Of a stretch of DNA of 64,000 bases, positions 34,963-44,397 are shown in pieces. How positions within the stretch are numbered: the first letter of the stretch is position 1; each line of letters starts with the position of its first letter. This DNA comes from Actinocorallia herbida (GTDB taxonomy: Bacteria > Actinomycetota > Actinomycetes > Streptosporangiales > Streptosporangiaceae): positions 6,324,001-6,388,000 of the forward strand of contig NZ_RJKE01000001.1 of the NCBI RefSeq assembly GCF_003751225.1, in the 5' to 3' direction. The notes below the pieces were generated by a model. The model was not told the DNA's origin. It worked only from the letters and a program-made list of their open reading frames with translations, and did not search any database. The position numbers and the translations under genes are program-made.

Positions 34963-35868
34963 TCAGGAGCCGTCCTCGTTGGTGTCGGTGCCGGGGACGG
35001 CCGGGACCTCGACGTCGGCGGGGGCGTCGATGGGGTTGCCCTGGGCGTCGGTGAAGCCCTCCTCGTCGATGCCGAGGACGCCGAGGCCGTTCATCAGCCA
35101 GCTTCCGTCGCCCTGCCGCTCGAGCTCGACGAGCAGCCGCATGCCGGTGACCGACCGGATGAACTCCTTGCTGACGATCCGGCTGTCGGCGACCACGACG
35201 GCCTTGGCGACGGGCCCGTCGAAGTCGTTGACGAACACGTCGCGGACCGTGACCTCCGAGGTGGCCTGGAGCTGGGTGATCACCGGGAACTGGACCTTGA
35301 GCGCGTTGCTGATCGTGGACCGGTAGTCCGGCACGGCCAGCGCCGTCAGGGTCTTGTCCCAGGTTTCGAGGTCGTCGACGTCATAGCGCAGGAAGGCGGT
35401 GACCGCCTCCGCGGACCGGGTCCGCACCTGCTGCTGCTCGGCGAGTTCGTCCGAGGCCCCCGCGTACGCGCGCCACAGGAACGCCGCGGTGACGATCGAC
35501 ACGGTCAGCGCGAGCAGCACCACGATCGCGGTGGCCCGGCCGTCCAGGGAGATGCGCGGAATGCGGCGCTTGCGGGGCGCCTTGCCTTCCGTGTCCTCCT
35601 CGGCCTTCACGGGCCCATCGGCCGTCTCAGGCTCATCGGTCTTCACGGCCTTGTCTGCCGCCGAAGGCTCGTCGGCGGTCTCGGACTTCTCCGGCGCCGC
35701 CTCCTTCGCCTCGGCCGCGTCGACGTCGTCCGGCACGGCCTCTTCGGCCGCGTCGGACGGCTCGACCTCCACCGCACTCGCCTCCGCCTCCTCCGGCCCC
35801 GCTTCGGGCGCGGTGGACGCGACGGCTTCTTCGGCGTCGGTCTCGGTCTGCTGTGCGGTGTGGCTCAT
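34963..35868 (-). CDS. Mce-associated membrane protein
   Basis: 301 aa. A long acidic, Ala/Glu-rich cytoplasmic N-terminus (about 1-100) is followed by one membrane helix (about 112-132, AIVVLLALTVSIVTAAFLW) and an outer domain (about 140-270) of the Mam/VirB8-like NTF2 type. It is the last gene of the mce operon, 15 bp after the last MCE gene. Mam proteins are thought to stabilise Mce transporters. The extended acidic N-terminus is unusual in length. Confidence 0.85.
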   Translation of the reverse strand: MSHTAQQTETDAEEAVASTAPEAGPEEAEASAVEVEPSDAAEEAVPDDVDAAEAKEAAPEKSETADEPSAADKAVKTDEPETADGPVKAEEDTEGKAPRKRRIPRISLDGRATAIVVLLALTVSIVTAAFLWRAYAGASDELAEQQQVRTRSAEAVTAFLRYDVDDLETWDKTLTALAVPDYRSTISNALKVQFPVITQLQATSEVTVRDVFVNDFDGPVAKAVVVADSRIVSKEFIRSVTGMRLLVELERQGDGSWLMNGLGVLGIDEEGFTDAQGNPIDAPADVEVPAVPGTDTNEDGS

Positions 35869-35883
35869 CGGGCCTCCTGGAAG

Positions 35884-37173
35884 CTAGCGGCCGCCGCGCC
35901 TGCGGACGACGCGGAGGGTGCGGCGGGCGGTCACGGCGAGGATCACCGCGGCCAGGATGATCGGGATCAGGGTCAGCCAGCGGCCGGCGGCCGAGGACTC
36001 CGACGCGGGCTTGGCCTGCGCCTTGTCGGGCACCTCCACCGAGGTGAACGGACCCGTCGCGACGGGCCGGCCGGTCGTCTTGCCGGTGTCGGGCGCCGCG
36101 GTCTTGGCGTCCAGGTCATCGGCCTTGTAGGCCTTGGTGCAGTAGTAGAGGCGCGGGGTCTTCGGCCCCGCGGCGGGCTTGCTGTACTCCTTGGCCGCCG
36201 GGACGGGTCCGCCGCCGGTGATGACCATGGTGACGCGGGCGTAGTCTCCGCCCGGCCCCTTCTCGATGACCTCGTCGACGATCTTGGGGAACCGGTCGGT
36301 CATGAGGCCGAGCGCGTGGCCGAGGTTCTTGCTCGACTGGGGGGTGAACAGCGGCGGGGAGGGCGTGCCGAGGGCCGTCAGCAGGCAGCTGAGGCCGGGC
36401 CGCGACTCCTTCAGCAGCGCGTCGACCTGGCGGAGGAACGAGGGACCCTTTTCGAGGATCGAGTTCAGCTCCTCGCGCCGGTCCGACAGCGCGCCGGTGG
36501 CGGCGGCGAGCCCGTCGAGCCCGGAGGCGAGTTCGGGGCCGCCGTCGGCGAGGATCCCGGTCAGCTCGGTGAGCTCCTCGGACAGGCTGTCGAGGGTCTC
36601 GGCGTTGTCGGCGAGGGTGCCGGTGAGCTGGTGGGCGTCGCCGAGCAGGTCACGGATCGTGGTGTCGCGGCCTTCGAGGCCGGTCGCCAGTTCGTGAACG
36701 AGCGTCTGGGCGTCCTCGGGCTCGACGGCGGCCAGCAGGTCGCCGGCGCCGTCGAACAGCCGCTTGTACTCCACCGCGACCTCGGTGCGGTCCAGCGGGA
36801 TGACGTCGCCTTCCTGCAGCGACCGCGCGGGCGACGACGGCGGCGGGTTGATCTCGATGTACGGCTCGCCGATCGCGGACTTGCGCAGCACCGCGGCGCC
36901 GGAGTTCGACGGCACCTCCACGCCGCGGTTCAGGTGCATCGCGACGACGACCTTGCCCTCTTCGAGCCGCACGCTGTCGACCGAGCCGACCCGCACCCCG
37001 AGGTAGGCGACCTCCAGGTCGGTGCGCAGGCCCGGCGACGAGGCGAACTCGGCCTCGACCGTGAACGGCCTGCGCAACGCGTCGACGGTGACGATGCTGG
37101 TCAGCGCCCAGACCATGAGGACGACGCCGAGGACCACGAACGACACGAGGTTGATCAGGATTCTGGGCCGCAT
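35884..37173 (-). CDS. MCE family protein (MceF position)
   Basis: 429 aa. An N-terminal membrane anchor (about 9-31) is followed by the MCE/MlaD domain (VEAEFASSPGLRTDLEVAYLGVRVGSVDSV), helical repeats, a Pro/Lys-rich linker and a second hydrophobic helix near the C-terminus (about 400-416, LIPIILAAVILAV) with a basic tail. The C-terminal helix is not usual in MCE proteins. Its ATG overlaps the preceding stop by one base (TGATG). It would be part of the periplasm-spanning lipid channel. Confidence 0.9.
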   Translation of the reverse strand: MRPRILINLVSFVVLGVVLMVWALTSIVTVDALRRPFTVEAEFASSPGLRTDLEVAYLGVRVGSVDSVRLEEGKVVVAMHLNRGVEVPSNSGAAVLRKSAIGEPYIEINPPPSSPARSLQEGDVIPLDRTEVAVEYKRLFDGAGDLLAAVEPEDAQTLVHELATGLEGRDTTIRDLLGDAHQLTGTLADNAETLDSLSEELTELTGILADGGPELASGLDGLAAATGALSDRREELNSILEKGPSFLRQVDALLKESRPGLSCLLTALGTPSPPLFTPQSSKNLGHALGLMTDRFPKIVDEVIEKGPGGDYARVTMVITGGGPVPAAKEYSKPAAGPKTPRLYYCTKAYKADDLDAKTAAPDTGKTTGRPVATGPFTSVEVPDKAQAKPASESSAAGRWLTLIPIILAAVILAVTARRTLRVVRRRGGR

Positions 37174-38216
37174 CAGTCCCCCTTGTGGCCGACGGGCGAC
37201 AGGGCCCGATCGGCGCCGGTCGAGAGGTCGACGGGATCGCCGGCGCCCTGGTTGGAGGTGACGTGGCTGGCATCGACGTCGAACCCGACGATGCCCGCGA
37301 GCCACACCAGCATGAGGCCCTGGCTCTTGTAGGTGAGCGACGGCGCCCCGAGCAGCCCGGTGTTGAGGCCCTTGAGCAGCTGCTTGAGCGTCTCCCGGCC
37401 GCTGACCATCTTCTTGAGGATGCGGTCGAGCTTGGTCAGCAGCGTCTTCAGCCGGGCCGCGTGCCGCGTCTCGATCTTGTCGTTGAACTGCTTGCCGAGC
37501 TCCACGAGCTCCTGGACGGCGCTCTTGAGCTCCTTACGGTCGGCCTCGATCCGGTCGGTGGCGACGATGATCCGGCCGGGGAGCTCGTCGAGGTCGCCGC
37601 GCTTGGACTCCAGGGAGGCGCCGAGCCTGGCCAGGCCGTCGATGGTGTCCTGGAGGTCGCCCGCCGCGGACGCGTAGCTGTCGCTGATATCGGAGATGTC
37701 CTTGACGAGCTTGTTCAGCTCGGGACCCTTGTCCTTGAGCGCCGTGGCGACCGCGTCGACGATCTCGCCGAGGTTCTGGCCGCCGAACGCGGCGAGGACC
37801 GGCCCGACCTTCTCGGAGATGCTCTCCAGGTCGGGCTGCACGGACGTCTGGGTGATGACGGCGCCCTCCGCCAGGGCGGGCCCCTGACCGATGGCGCTCC
37901 CCTCGGGGATGGTGATCCGCACGTAGTTCTCGCCGAGCAGGGACGTCTTGGCGATGGAGGCGGTGACGCCCTGCGGGAGCGCGGTGCCGGACTCCAGCTC
38001 CATCGTCACGTGCGCCTTGAAGTCGTCGGTCAGTTCGATGTCGGTGACGGTGCCGACCCGCACGTCGGAGATCTGCACGCTGTGCCCGACCACGAGCGCC
38101 TGCACGTCGGCGAACTCCGCCTCGAACTCGAACCCGCCCTTGGGCGCGCCGAGCGTCTGCACCGAGCACGCGGTGCAGGCGACGGCGAGGGCCGCGGCGA
38201 GCAGGGGTCTCCTCAC
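37173..38216 (-). CDS. MCE family protein, probable lipoprotein (MceE position)
   Basis: 347 aa. The signal sequence ends in a Cys-containing stretch (ALAVACTACSVQ) that could be lipidated, as for MceE/LprK; the lipobox is not canonical. An MCE domain (FEFEAEFADVQALVVGHSV, then RVGTVTDIEL) and a long helical region follow. The GTG start overlaps the preceding stop (GTGA). It is the fifth MCE gene of the operon. Confidence 0.88.
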   Translation of the reverse strand: MRRPLLAAALAVACTACSVQTLGAPKGGFEFEAEFADVQALVVGHSVQISDVRVGTVTDIELTDDFKAHVTMELESGTALPQGVTASIAKTSLLGENYVRITIPEGSAIGQGPALAEGAVITQTSVQPDLESISEKVGPVLAAFGGQNLGEIVDAVATALKDKGPELNKLVKDISDISDSYASAAGDLQDTIDGLARLGASLESKRGDLDELPGRIIVATDRIEADRKELKSAVQELVELGKQFNDKIETRHAARLKTLLTKLDRILKKMVSGRETLKQLLKGLNTGLLGAPSLTYKSQGLMLVWLAGIVGFDVDASHVTSNQGAGDPVDLSTGADRALSPVGHKGD

Positions 38217-39307
38217 GAGCCACCCGCCTTCTTGGTCTTCGGCTTCTTGGGCTTCTGGCTCTTCGGCCCGTCGGCCGTCTTGTCGATCGTCTTCGGGCAG
38301 TTGCCGAGCGGCTTGTCCAGGCAGGGCACCGCGCCCCAGCCCATCGCCGTCCACAGCGGCTGGAGCCAGGTCCTGGCGATCCCGCTCATCTGGAGCCGGA
38401 CGATGATCATCTTGCGCTTGGGGTCGTAGGACCGCACGACCATGTCGGTGAACTCGGCGAGCTTGGCGATCGCGTCGGCGAGGGAGCCGGTGCTCGCCTT
38501 CATCGACATGACGATCTCGGAGGCGTCCGCGACGGTCTGCGGCAGCTTCTCGTGGTACGCCTCGATGAGCACGTCGCCGCGTTCGATGACCGCCTCGAGG
38601 CCGCCGATGAAGCCGCGCAGCGTGTCGCGTTCGTCGGCGAGGAGGCCGCCCGCGTCGTTGAACGCGGTGAACAGCGCCTTCAGCTTCTCGTCGCGCCGGT
38701 TGAGCGAGGCGGCGAGGTCGTTGAGGTCGGACGCCACCGACATCAGCCTGTCGTCCTGCGCGGCGATGTCGCCGGTGAGGTCACCGACGGTCTGGAGCCC
38801 GTTGTTGATGGCGTCGCCCTTGCCGCGGACGAGGTCGGCACCGCCCTCGAAGGCGTCGTGCAGCGTGCCGGGGTCGACCGACTCGGCGAGGGTGCTGAAC
38901 GCCTCGAGCGCCTCGTCGATCTCGACGGGCAGGTCGGTGCGCTCGCGCGGGATCACCGCGCCGTCGGCGATCTCCGGCATGCCCGGCTTCCACGCCGGGT
39001 AGAGCACGATGTTGCGTTCGCCGATGGTGTTGGTGGCGAGGATCGCGGCCCGGGCGTCGGCGGGGACCGGCACATCGGAGCGCACGCTGACCTGGACGCG
39101 GACGCCGCCGGTCGCCTTGTCCACCTCGATCTTGTCGATGGTGCCGACGTTGGCGCCCATCACCTTCACCCTCGACCCCTCGTACAGCGAGGGGCTCTTG
39201 GCGAAGTCGGCCGTGAGCGTGTAAGTGCCGCCGCCTCCGACGACCGAGCAGCCGCCGGCCGTCAGCGTCAGGACGAGCGCGGCGCACACGGGGAGGGCCC
39301 GTCTCAT
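38213..39307 (-). CDS. MCE family protein (MceD position), possible lipoprotein
   Basis: 364 aa. A signal sequence with LTLTAGGCS suggests lipidation, which is unusual for an MceD-position protein. The MCE domain (YTLTADFAKSPSLYEGSRVK, then VGTIDKIEV), helical region and a Lys-rich C-terminal tail (KPKKPKTKK) follow. ATGA overlap with the gene before. If both this and the next protein are lipoproteins, the hexamer would carry two lipid anchors. Confidence 0.88.
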   Translation of the reverse strand: MRRALPVCAALVLTLTAGGCSVVGGGGTYTLTADFAKSPSLYEGSRVKVMGANVGTIDKIEVDKATGGVRVQVSVRSDVPVPADARAAILATNTIGERNIVLYPAWKPGMPEIADGAVIPRERTDLPVEIDEALEAFSTLAESVDPGTLHDAFEGGADLVRGKGDAINNGLQTVGDLTGDIAAQDDRLMSVASDLNDLAASLNRRDEKLKALFTAFNDAGGLLADERDTLRGFIGGLEAVIERGDVLIEAYHEKLPQTVADASEIVMSMKASTGSLADAIAKLAEFTDMVVRSYDPKRKMIIVRLQMSGIARTWLQPLWTAMGWGAVPCLDKPLGNCPKTIDKTADGPKSQKPKKPKTKKAGGS

Positions 39308-40338
39308 TTGCGCGCCTCCTTCATCTTCGCGTTGAACTTGGCGAGGTCGCCGGGCGACAGCTGGCCGATCTGGGTGAAGATCGTGTCGACCCAGTTGCCG
39401 GTGTTGCCGGAGTTGCTGAAGGCGGTGAGGGCCGGGCCCGCCCACGCCAGGGCGGTGTTCAGGTCCTTCATCCGGGGGTCGATCGCGCCGGTCGTCTTGT
39501 TGAGGTCGCCGATGACGCTGATGAGGTCCTTCTGCTGGCCCTCGATCAGCGTGTCCAGCGACTTGACCGTGTCGGACCCCGAGCCGAGCAGCAGCGTGAG
39601 CTGGGTGCGGCGCTGGCGCAGGGTGGAGATGAGCGTCATCACGTTGTCGACGAGGTTGGAGAGCGTGTGCTCCTTCTCGCGGACCGTGCCGATGATCTGC
39701 TGGCTGTTGTCGAGCAGCTCACCGATCTTGACGTCGTCGCCCTCCAGTTCCTCGGCGATGTCGGCGAGGTTGCCCAGGGCGTCGGCGAGTTCGGTGCGGG
39801 TCTTCTTCGGCAGCCCGCCGATCTCGTCGAGGACCTTGCCGAACGTCTCGGCGTCCAGTTCCTTGAGCGTCTCGGTGCCCACCTGGAGCACGTCGTTGAC
39901 GGTCGTGGGGATCTGGGTGCGCTCGATCGGGATCCGCCGGGCGTCCTCGTCCTTGTCCTCTAGGTACGGACCGAAGTCGGAGACCGGCCCGGTGAGGCGC
40001 AGGTACCGGCCGCCGAGGATGTTGGTCATCCGGATCTCGGCCCGGGTCTCGGGACCGAGGTCCACCCCGGAGTCGACCTTCCAGGTGACCAGGACGTGCC
40101 CGGCCCGGAAGTCGGGCTCGACCCCGGTGATCTCGCCGACCAGGACGCCCGCGACGAGCACGTTGTTGCCGTCGCGCAGGCCGCCGGTGTCGGCGAAGAT
40201 CCCGCTCATCGAGTACTGCTTCTTCAGCAGGCCCATCGTGCCGACCGCGAACGTCACGGCGATGGCCGTGCCGACCGCGAGCAGCGAGACGAGGCCGACG
40301 GTGATCGGCGACCTGTCGCGAAAGGACTTGAGCGCCAT
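39304..40338 (-). CDS. MCE family protein (MceC position)
   Basis: 344 aa. A membrane anchor (about 13-35, VGLVSLLAVGTAIAVTFAVG) is followed by an MCE domain (YSMSGIFADTGGLRDGNNVL, then VAGVLVGEITGVEPDF) and a long alpha-helical domain. TGATG coupling with the upstream gene. It is a component of the Mce channel complex. Confidence 0.9.
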   Translation of the reverse strand: MALKSFRDRSPITVGLVSLLAVGTAIAVTFAVGTMGLLKKQYSMSGIFADTGGLRDGNNVLVAGVLVGEITGVEPDFRAGHVLVTWKVDSGVDLGPETRAEIRMTNILGGRYLRLTGPVSDFGPYLEDKDEDARRIPIERTQIPTTVNDVLQVGTETLKELDAETFGKVLDEIGGLPKKTRTELADALGNLADIAEELEGDDVKIGELLDNSQQIIGTVREKEHTLSNLVDNVMTLISTLRQRRTQLTLLLGSGSDTVKSLDTLIEGQQKDLISVIGDLNKTTGAIDPRMKDLNTALAWAGPALTAFSNSGNTGNWVDTIFTQIGQLSPGDLAKFNAKMKEARK

Positions 40339-41393
40339 CAGCTGCCCCCGATCAGGATCTTGCGGAGGAGGTCGGGGCTCTGCGGCTTGCCCTGGTAGTC
40401 CTTGAGGACGACCGGGTAGGGGCACTGGCCCGGCACCAGGCTCAGACAGGCGACGCCGCCCTTGGCGAACTCGCCGTCGTTGAAGACCGAGAAGAGGCGC
40501 TGCAGCTTCGGCCCGGTCAGTTTCAGCACGTCGTCGACGGTGCCGAGGTTGTGCTGGACGCCCGCCGCGACGATCGCGAGCCCGCCGATGACCTGGTCGA
40601 GCTGCTCGCTGTTGCCGGTGAGCAGCGCGTCGGACGTCTGGAACGTCTTCGACAGCTCCACCAGGGCGTCGTCGAGGAGCCCGCGGTTGCGCACGAACGC
40701 GTCCGAGAGCTCCACGAGGTTGTCGGTCATCTGCCGGATCTGGCCGTCCCTGCGGGCGAGGACCTCGGTGATGTCGGTGTAGTCCTGGAGCATCTGCTTG
40801 AGCGTCGTGCGGCGCGCGGCGATCGTCGAGGACAGCTGGTCGACGTCGGAGATCAGCTGGGTGATCTCCGTCCTGTTGCCGTTCAGCGCCTCGTAGATGG
40901 CGGTGAGGATCTGGTTGAGCCGTTCGGGGTCGAGGCTGCGCGCGAGCGGCGCGATCTGGTCGACGAGCTCGCCGATGTCCACGACCGAACGGGTCTTGGT
41001 GATCTTCGCGCCGTCCTTGATCTTCTCCGGCGCGGTGCCGGGGATCAGGTAGACGACCCGCTGGCCGACGGCGCTGCGCCAGCGGATGGCGACCTCGCTG
41101 TCGGCCGGGACCCGGTAGCGCTCCTCCACGGTCAGCTCGACCCTGGCCTTGCCCTTCTCGACCTCGATGGAGTCGACCTGCCCGACCGGCGCGCCCGCGA
41201 TCTTGACGACGTCGCCGCGCATGAGGCCGGTGGCGTCGTCGAAGACGGCGACGATCTGGTACCCGCCCCCGAAGGAGATGCGGGCGATCTGGCTGCCGAT
41301 GAGGAAGGTGAGCAGGCCCGTGATCGCGAAGAACGTGGCGAGCCGTACGAAGGTCGACCGGCGCTGCCGGCGCATCTCGTTGACGGCGGCCAT
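40338..41393 (-). CDS. MCE family protein (MceB position)
   Basis: 351 aa. The N-terminal anchor (about 17-35) precedes the MCE domain (YQIVAVFDDATGLMRGDVVK, then IAGAPVGQVDSIEV). The C-terminus has a Cys pair (ACLSLVPGQCPYP) typical of actinobacterial MceB. GTG at 41396 or ATG at 41393 can start it; both overlap the previous stop. Confidence 0.9.
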   Translation of the reverse strand: MAAVNEMRRQRRSTFVRLATFFAITGLLTFLIGSQIARISFGGGYQIVAVFDDATGLMRGDVVKIAGAPVGQVDSIEVEKGKARVELTVEERYRVPADSEVAIRWRSAVGQRVVYLIPGTAPEKIKDGAKITKTRSVVDIGELVDQIAPLARSLDPERLNQILTAIYEALNGNRTEITQLISDVDQLSSTIAARRTTLKQMLQDYTDITEVLARRDGQIRQMTDNLVELSDAFVRNRGLLDDALVELSKTFQTSDALLTGNSEQLDQVIGGLAIVAAGVQHNLGTVDDVLKLTGPKLQRLFSVFNDGEFAKGGVACLSLVPGQCPYPVVLKDYQGKPQSPDLLRKILIGGS

Positions 41394-42451
41394 CACCGGG
41401 CTCCCTTCTTGGAGTTCTTGCCCTTGCCCGGCTTCTGCGCGGTCTTGCCCGTGGCGTCGCTCGGGCAGACGCCGATGATGATCGCGCAGGGGTTCGCGGG
41501 GATGAGCACCTTGACCGCGAGCAGCCGGTGGTCGCCCGGCGCGCTCGGCCAGCTCACCGCGCGGTAGACCGGCAGGAGGTTGACGATGGTGCGGAGGCCG
41601 GGACCGAGCCTGCCGAGCTGGGCGTCGATGACGCCCACGGCCCGCTCCGCCGAGTGGAAGCCCTCGCGCAGGTCTCCGCCGTGCGCGGCGAAACCGTGCG
41701 CGGTGAGGCCCGAGATGTCCGACAGCGCGTCGGCGAACGCGCGCAGCCGGCCGTCACCCTGGGAGGCGGTCGCGATGACGGCGTTGGTGCCCGCCACGAT
41801 CGTCGCGATGTCGTCGCCCGCGCCCTGGATCCGGGCGAGCCTGGCCAGGTCGGCGAGGAACACCTCGGCGTTGTGCCGGTTGTCGTGCGCGACCCCGACG
41901 ATCACCTCGACGCTCTCGAGCGTCTCGCGCAGGGTGGTGCCCTGCCCCGCGAGGCCGCCCGCGAGCGCGTCGACGATGATGGCGAGCTCGGTCGGATCGA
42001 GCGCGGCGAGCGCCTTGTTGGCGTCGGACAGCAGGTCGTTGAGGTCGCGCGGGTCGGAGGTCTTCCCGATCGCCGTGCCGGCCTTCAGGTACGGCCCGCC
42101 CTTCTCGTGGTCGCCCGGCAGGAGGTTGATGAACTTCGGGCCGAACACCGACTCCGGCTCCAGCGACGCCGTCGCGGTGTCGGGGACGCGCACGCCCGGG
42201 TTCATGGTCATCGTGATGCGGGCCCGCCCGTTCGGCAGCAGGTCGATCGAGCTGACCCTGCCGATGTGCATGCCGCGCACCTTGACCGGCGAGGTCGTGC
42301 CGAGGCCCTGCCCCGCGGTGCCGAACTCGGCGGTGAAGGTGTCGCCCACGGTCTTGTAGGGCTTGGTGATGAGGACGAACAGCAGCAGCGCCGTGAGCAC
42401 GACGGTGAGCGCCGCGATGGCCGTCCTGCGGCCCAGGGAGTGTTCGGTCAT
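41393..42451 (-). CDS. MCE family protein (MceA position)
   Basis: 352 aa. First MCE gene after the two permease genes. A membrane helix (about 11-29) is followed by an MCE domain (FTAEFGTAGQGLGTTSPVKV, then RGMHIGRVSSIDLL), a helical domain, a Cys pair near the end (NPCAIIIGVCP) and a Lys-rich tail. ATGA overlap with yrbE-B. Confidence 0.9.
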   Translation of the reverse strand: MTEHSLGRRTAIAALTVVLTALLLFVLITKPYKTVGDTFTAEFGTAGQGLGTTSPVKVRGMHIGRVSSIDLLPNGRARITMTMNPGVRVPDTATASLEPESVFGPKFINLLPGDHEKGGPYLKAGTAIGKTSDPRDLNDLLSDANKALAALDPTELAIIVDALAGGLAGQGTTLRETLESVEVIVGVAHDNRHNAEVFLADLARLARIQGAGDDIATIVAGTNAVIATASQGDGRLRAFADALSDISGLTAHGFAAHGGDLREGFHSAERAVGVIDAQLGRLGPGLRTIVNLLPVYRAVSWPSAPGDHRLLAVKVLIPANPCAIIIGVCPSDATGKTAQKPGKGKNSKKGAR

Positions 42452-43311
42452 CCGGAGAGCCTCACTGTTCCGCCCTGGCCCCAGAAGACGAAGGACAGCA
42501 GCAGGTTGAGCGTGACGATCATGACGATCGACAGCCGGATGGCACGGCCCGCCGCGGTGCCGACGCCGACCGGGCCGCCGGTGGCGTTGTAGCCGTAGTA
42601 GCAGTGGATCGAGATGACGGCGAAGGAGAACACCGCGACCTTGACCGCGCTGAACGCCAGGTCCTTGAGCGGCAGGTAGAGGTGGAAGTAGTAGTCGTAG
42701 ACGCCGGGGGCCAGCCCGAAGAACTCGGTCGAGACGAACCGGGTCGCGAAGAAGCTGGCGAACAGGGCGATCAGGTACAGGGGCACCAGGGCGATCAGCG
42801 CGGCGACGACGCGGGTGCAGATGAGATAGGCGAAGGAGTTGATGCCCATCACCTCCAGCGCGTCGATCTCCTCGCTGATGCGCATCGCGCCGAGTTCGGC
42901 GGTGAAGGCCGAGCCGCACTGGGCGGCGAGCGCGATCGCGGCGATGATCGGGGTGATCTCGCGGACGTTGATGAAGCTGCCGACCAAGCCCATGAAGGAC
43001 TCTGCGCCGATGACCTCGAGCCCCGTGTAGACCTGGAGGCCGACCTCGGTGCCGACGAACAGCGACATCGTGAACGTCACGAACACCATGCCGCCGCCGA
43101 CGACGGTGCCGCCGACGCCGATGACGATGTCGCTGACGTGGTGGGCGACCGTCTTGGCGTACTTGAACCGGAACACGATGTCGCGGATGCAGTACAGCAG
43201 GACGCGGCCGAGGAACAGCGGCCATCCGGACAGCCCCGCGAACCGCTCGACGGCGACCGTGGAGCCGCGGACCGCGCCGAGCGCGGCCTTGCGTGGAACG
43301 TTCGTCAGCAT
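42448..43311 (-). CDS. MlaE/YrbE-type permease, second (YrbEB)
   Basis: 287 aa with about five to six membrane helices. MlaE family signature: IAAIALAAQCGSAFTAELGA and MRISEEIDALEVMGINSFAYLICTR. It is one of the two permease subunits of the Mce lipid transporter. It lies 6 bp after yrbE-A. Confidence 0.93.
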   Translation of the reverse strand: MLTNVPRKAALGAVRGSTVAVERFAGLSGWPLFLGRVLLYCIRDIVFRFKYAKTVAHHVSDIVIGVGGTVVGGGMVFVTFTMSLFVGTEVGLQVYTGLEVIGAESFMGLVGSFINVREITPIIAAIALAAQCGSAFTAELGAMRISEEIDALEVMGINSFAYLICTRVVAALIALVPLYLIALFASFFATRFVSTEFFGLAPGVYDYYFHLYLPLKDLAFSAVKVAVFSFAVISIHCYYGYNATGGPVGVGTAAGRAIRLSIVMIVTLNLLLSFVFWGQGGTVRLSG

Positions 43312-43317
43312 CCAGCC

Positions 43318-44109
43318 TCAGATCTTCGGGGGGAAGGCGATCACGTAGATCGTGGTGATCACGTAGTTGAAGCCGAACACGAGCAGCAGCGCGACCACCG
43401 TCGCCTGGTTGACCGCGCGGCCTACCCCTACGGGGCTCTGCTCGCAGGTCATGCCCTTGTAGCAGGCGACCATCGCGGCGATGAGGCCGAAGAGCCACGC
43501 CTTGAACAGGGTCACCACGAGGTCGGAGATCTGGAGCAGGCCGAGCGCGCCGTCGAAATAGGCGCCCGGCGTGACGCCCTGGAGCAGGACGTTGAAGAAG
43601 AATCCGCCTACCGCGCCGGACAGGATCACCAGTGACGACAGCATCGTCGACACCAGGCTCGCGGCCCACATGCGGGGCGTGACGAGCCGGTGGACCGGGT
43701 TGACGGCCATCACCTCCATGGCCGACAGCTCGTCGCGGATGCGGCGCGCGCCCATGTCGGAGGTCATGGCCGAGCCGCCGGCGCCCGCGATGATGAGCGC
43801 GGCGGCGATCGGTGCGACCTCGCGGACGAGGCCGACGACGACCGCACCGCCCGTCGCGGACTGGGCGCCGAGCTGGCCGGCCAGGTCACCGACCTGGAGC
43901 GCGACCGTGGCGCCGAGCGGTAGTGCGATGAGGATGACCGGGAGCGTGGTCACCCTCGCAAGGAACCAGCATTGCTCGACGAACTCCCAGAACCAGTTCC
44001 GGACGTCCCACGTGCGTCGCAGTCCTTCGAGCGCGATGGTGAACAGCTCACCTATCTGGGTGAGCACGCCGCGCACTCGTGCGGTGACCATCACGGGCAC
44101 ACTCGCCAT
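43318..44109 (-). CDS. MlaE/YrbE-type permease, first (YrbEA)
   Basis: 263 aa membrane protein with the MlaE signature (LIIAGAGGSAMTSDMGA, RRIRDELSAMEVMAVNPVHR). First gene of the mce operon. The ATG at 44109 has GAGGGGTGG upstream. The operon contains two permeases, six MCE proteins and one associated protein, and would import lipids; its ATPase (Mkl/MlaF type) is not here. A perfect palindrome 35 bp upstream is the likely regulator site. Confidence 0.93.
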   Translation of the reverse strand: MASVPVMVTARVRGVLTQIGELFTIALEGLRRTWDVRNWFWEFVEQCWFLARVTTLPVILIALPLGATVALQVGDLAGQLGAQSATGGAVVVGLVREVAPIAAALIIAGAGGSAMTSDMGARRIRDELSAMEVMAVNPVHRLVTPRMWAASLVSTMLSSLVILSGAVGGFFFNVLLQGVTPGAYFDGALGLLQISDLVVTLFKAWLFGLIAAMVACYKGMTCEQSPVGVGRAVNQATVVALLLVFGFNYVITTIYVIAFPPKI

Positions 44110-44143
44110 GGGCCACCCCTCGGGAGTAATGATCCGTTTACAG

Positions 44144-44157
44144 ACCAAGCGCTTGGT
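44144..44157. promoter_or_regulatory. Perfect palindrome ACCAAGCGCTTGGT, probable TetR operator of the mce operon
   Basis: A 14-bp perfect palindrome lies 35 bp upstream of the first mce gene and 241 bp from the divergent fdhD start. CCAAGCGCTTGG-type palindromes are common TetR-family targets. No regulator gene is adjacent, so it would be controlled from elsewhere. Confidence 0.6.
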
Positions 44158-44397
44158 ACCGTAACGCGCGTCACACTCGAGCCACAAGACCTTTCATCCA
44201 ATAGATGGAGGAAGGCGGAGGATTCAGGGCACCAGGACTACCACTTGCCCCTCCGCCCCGCACGGTTGTGCGCACACCGAGGCCGACCCCGGCCACCCGG
44301 CTCCGCGCACCTCTACGCTGGTCCCAGAAGCGAACGCGCACGTCGCGCCGCGTCCCGGCCCCGCCGGGCGGCACGGCGGGCCGGAGAAGAGGGCGAC

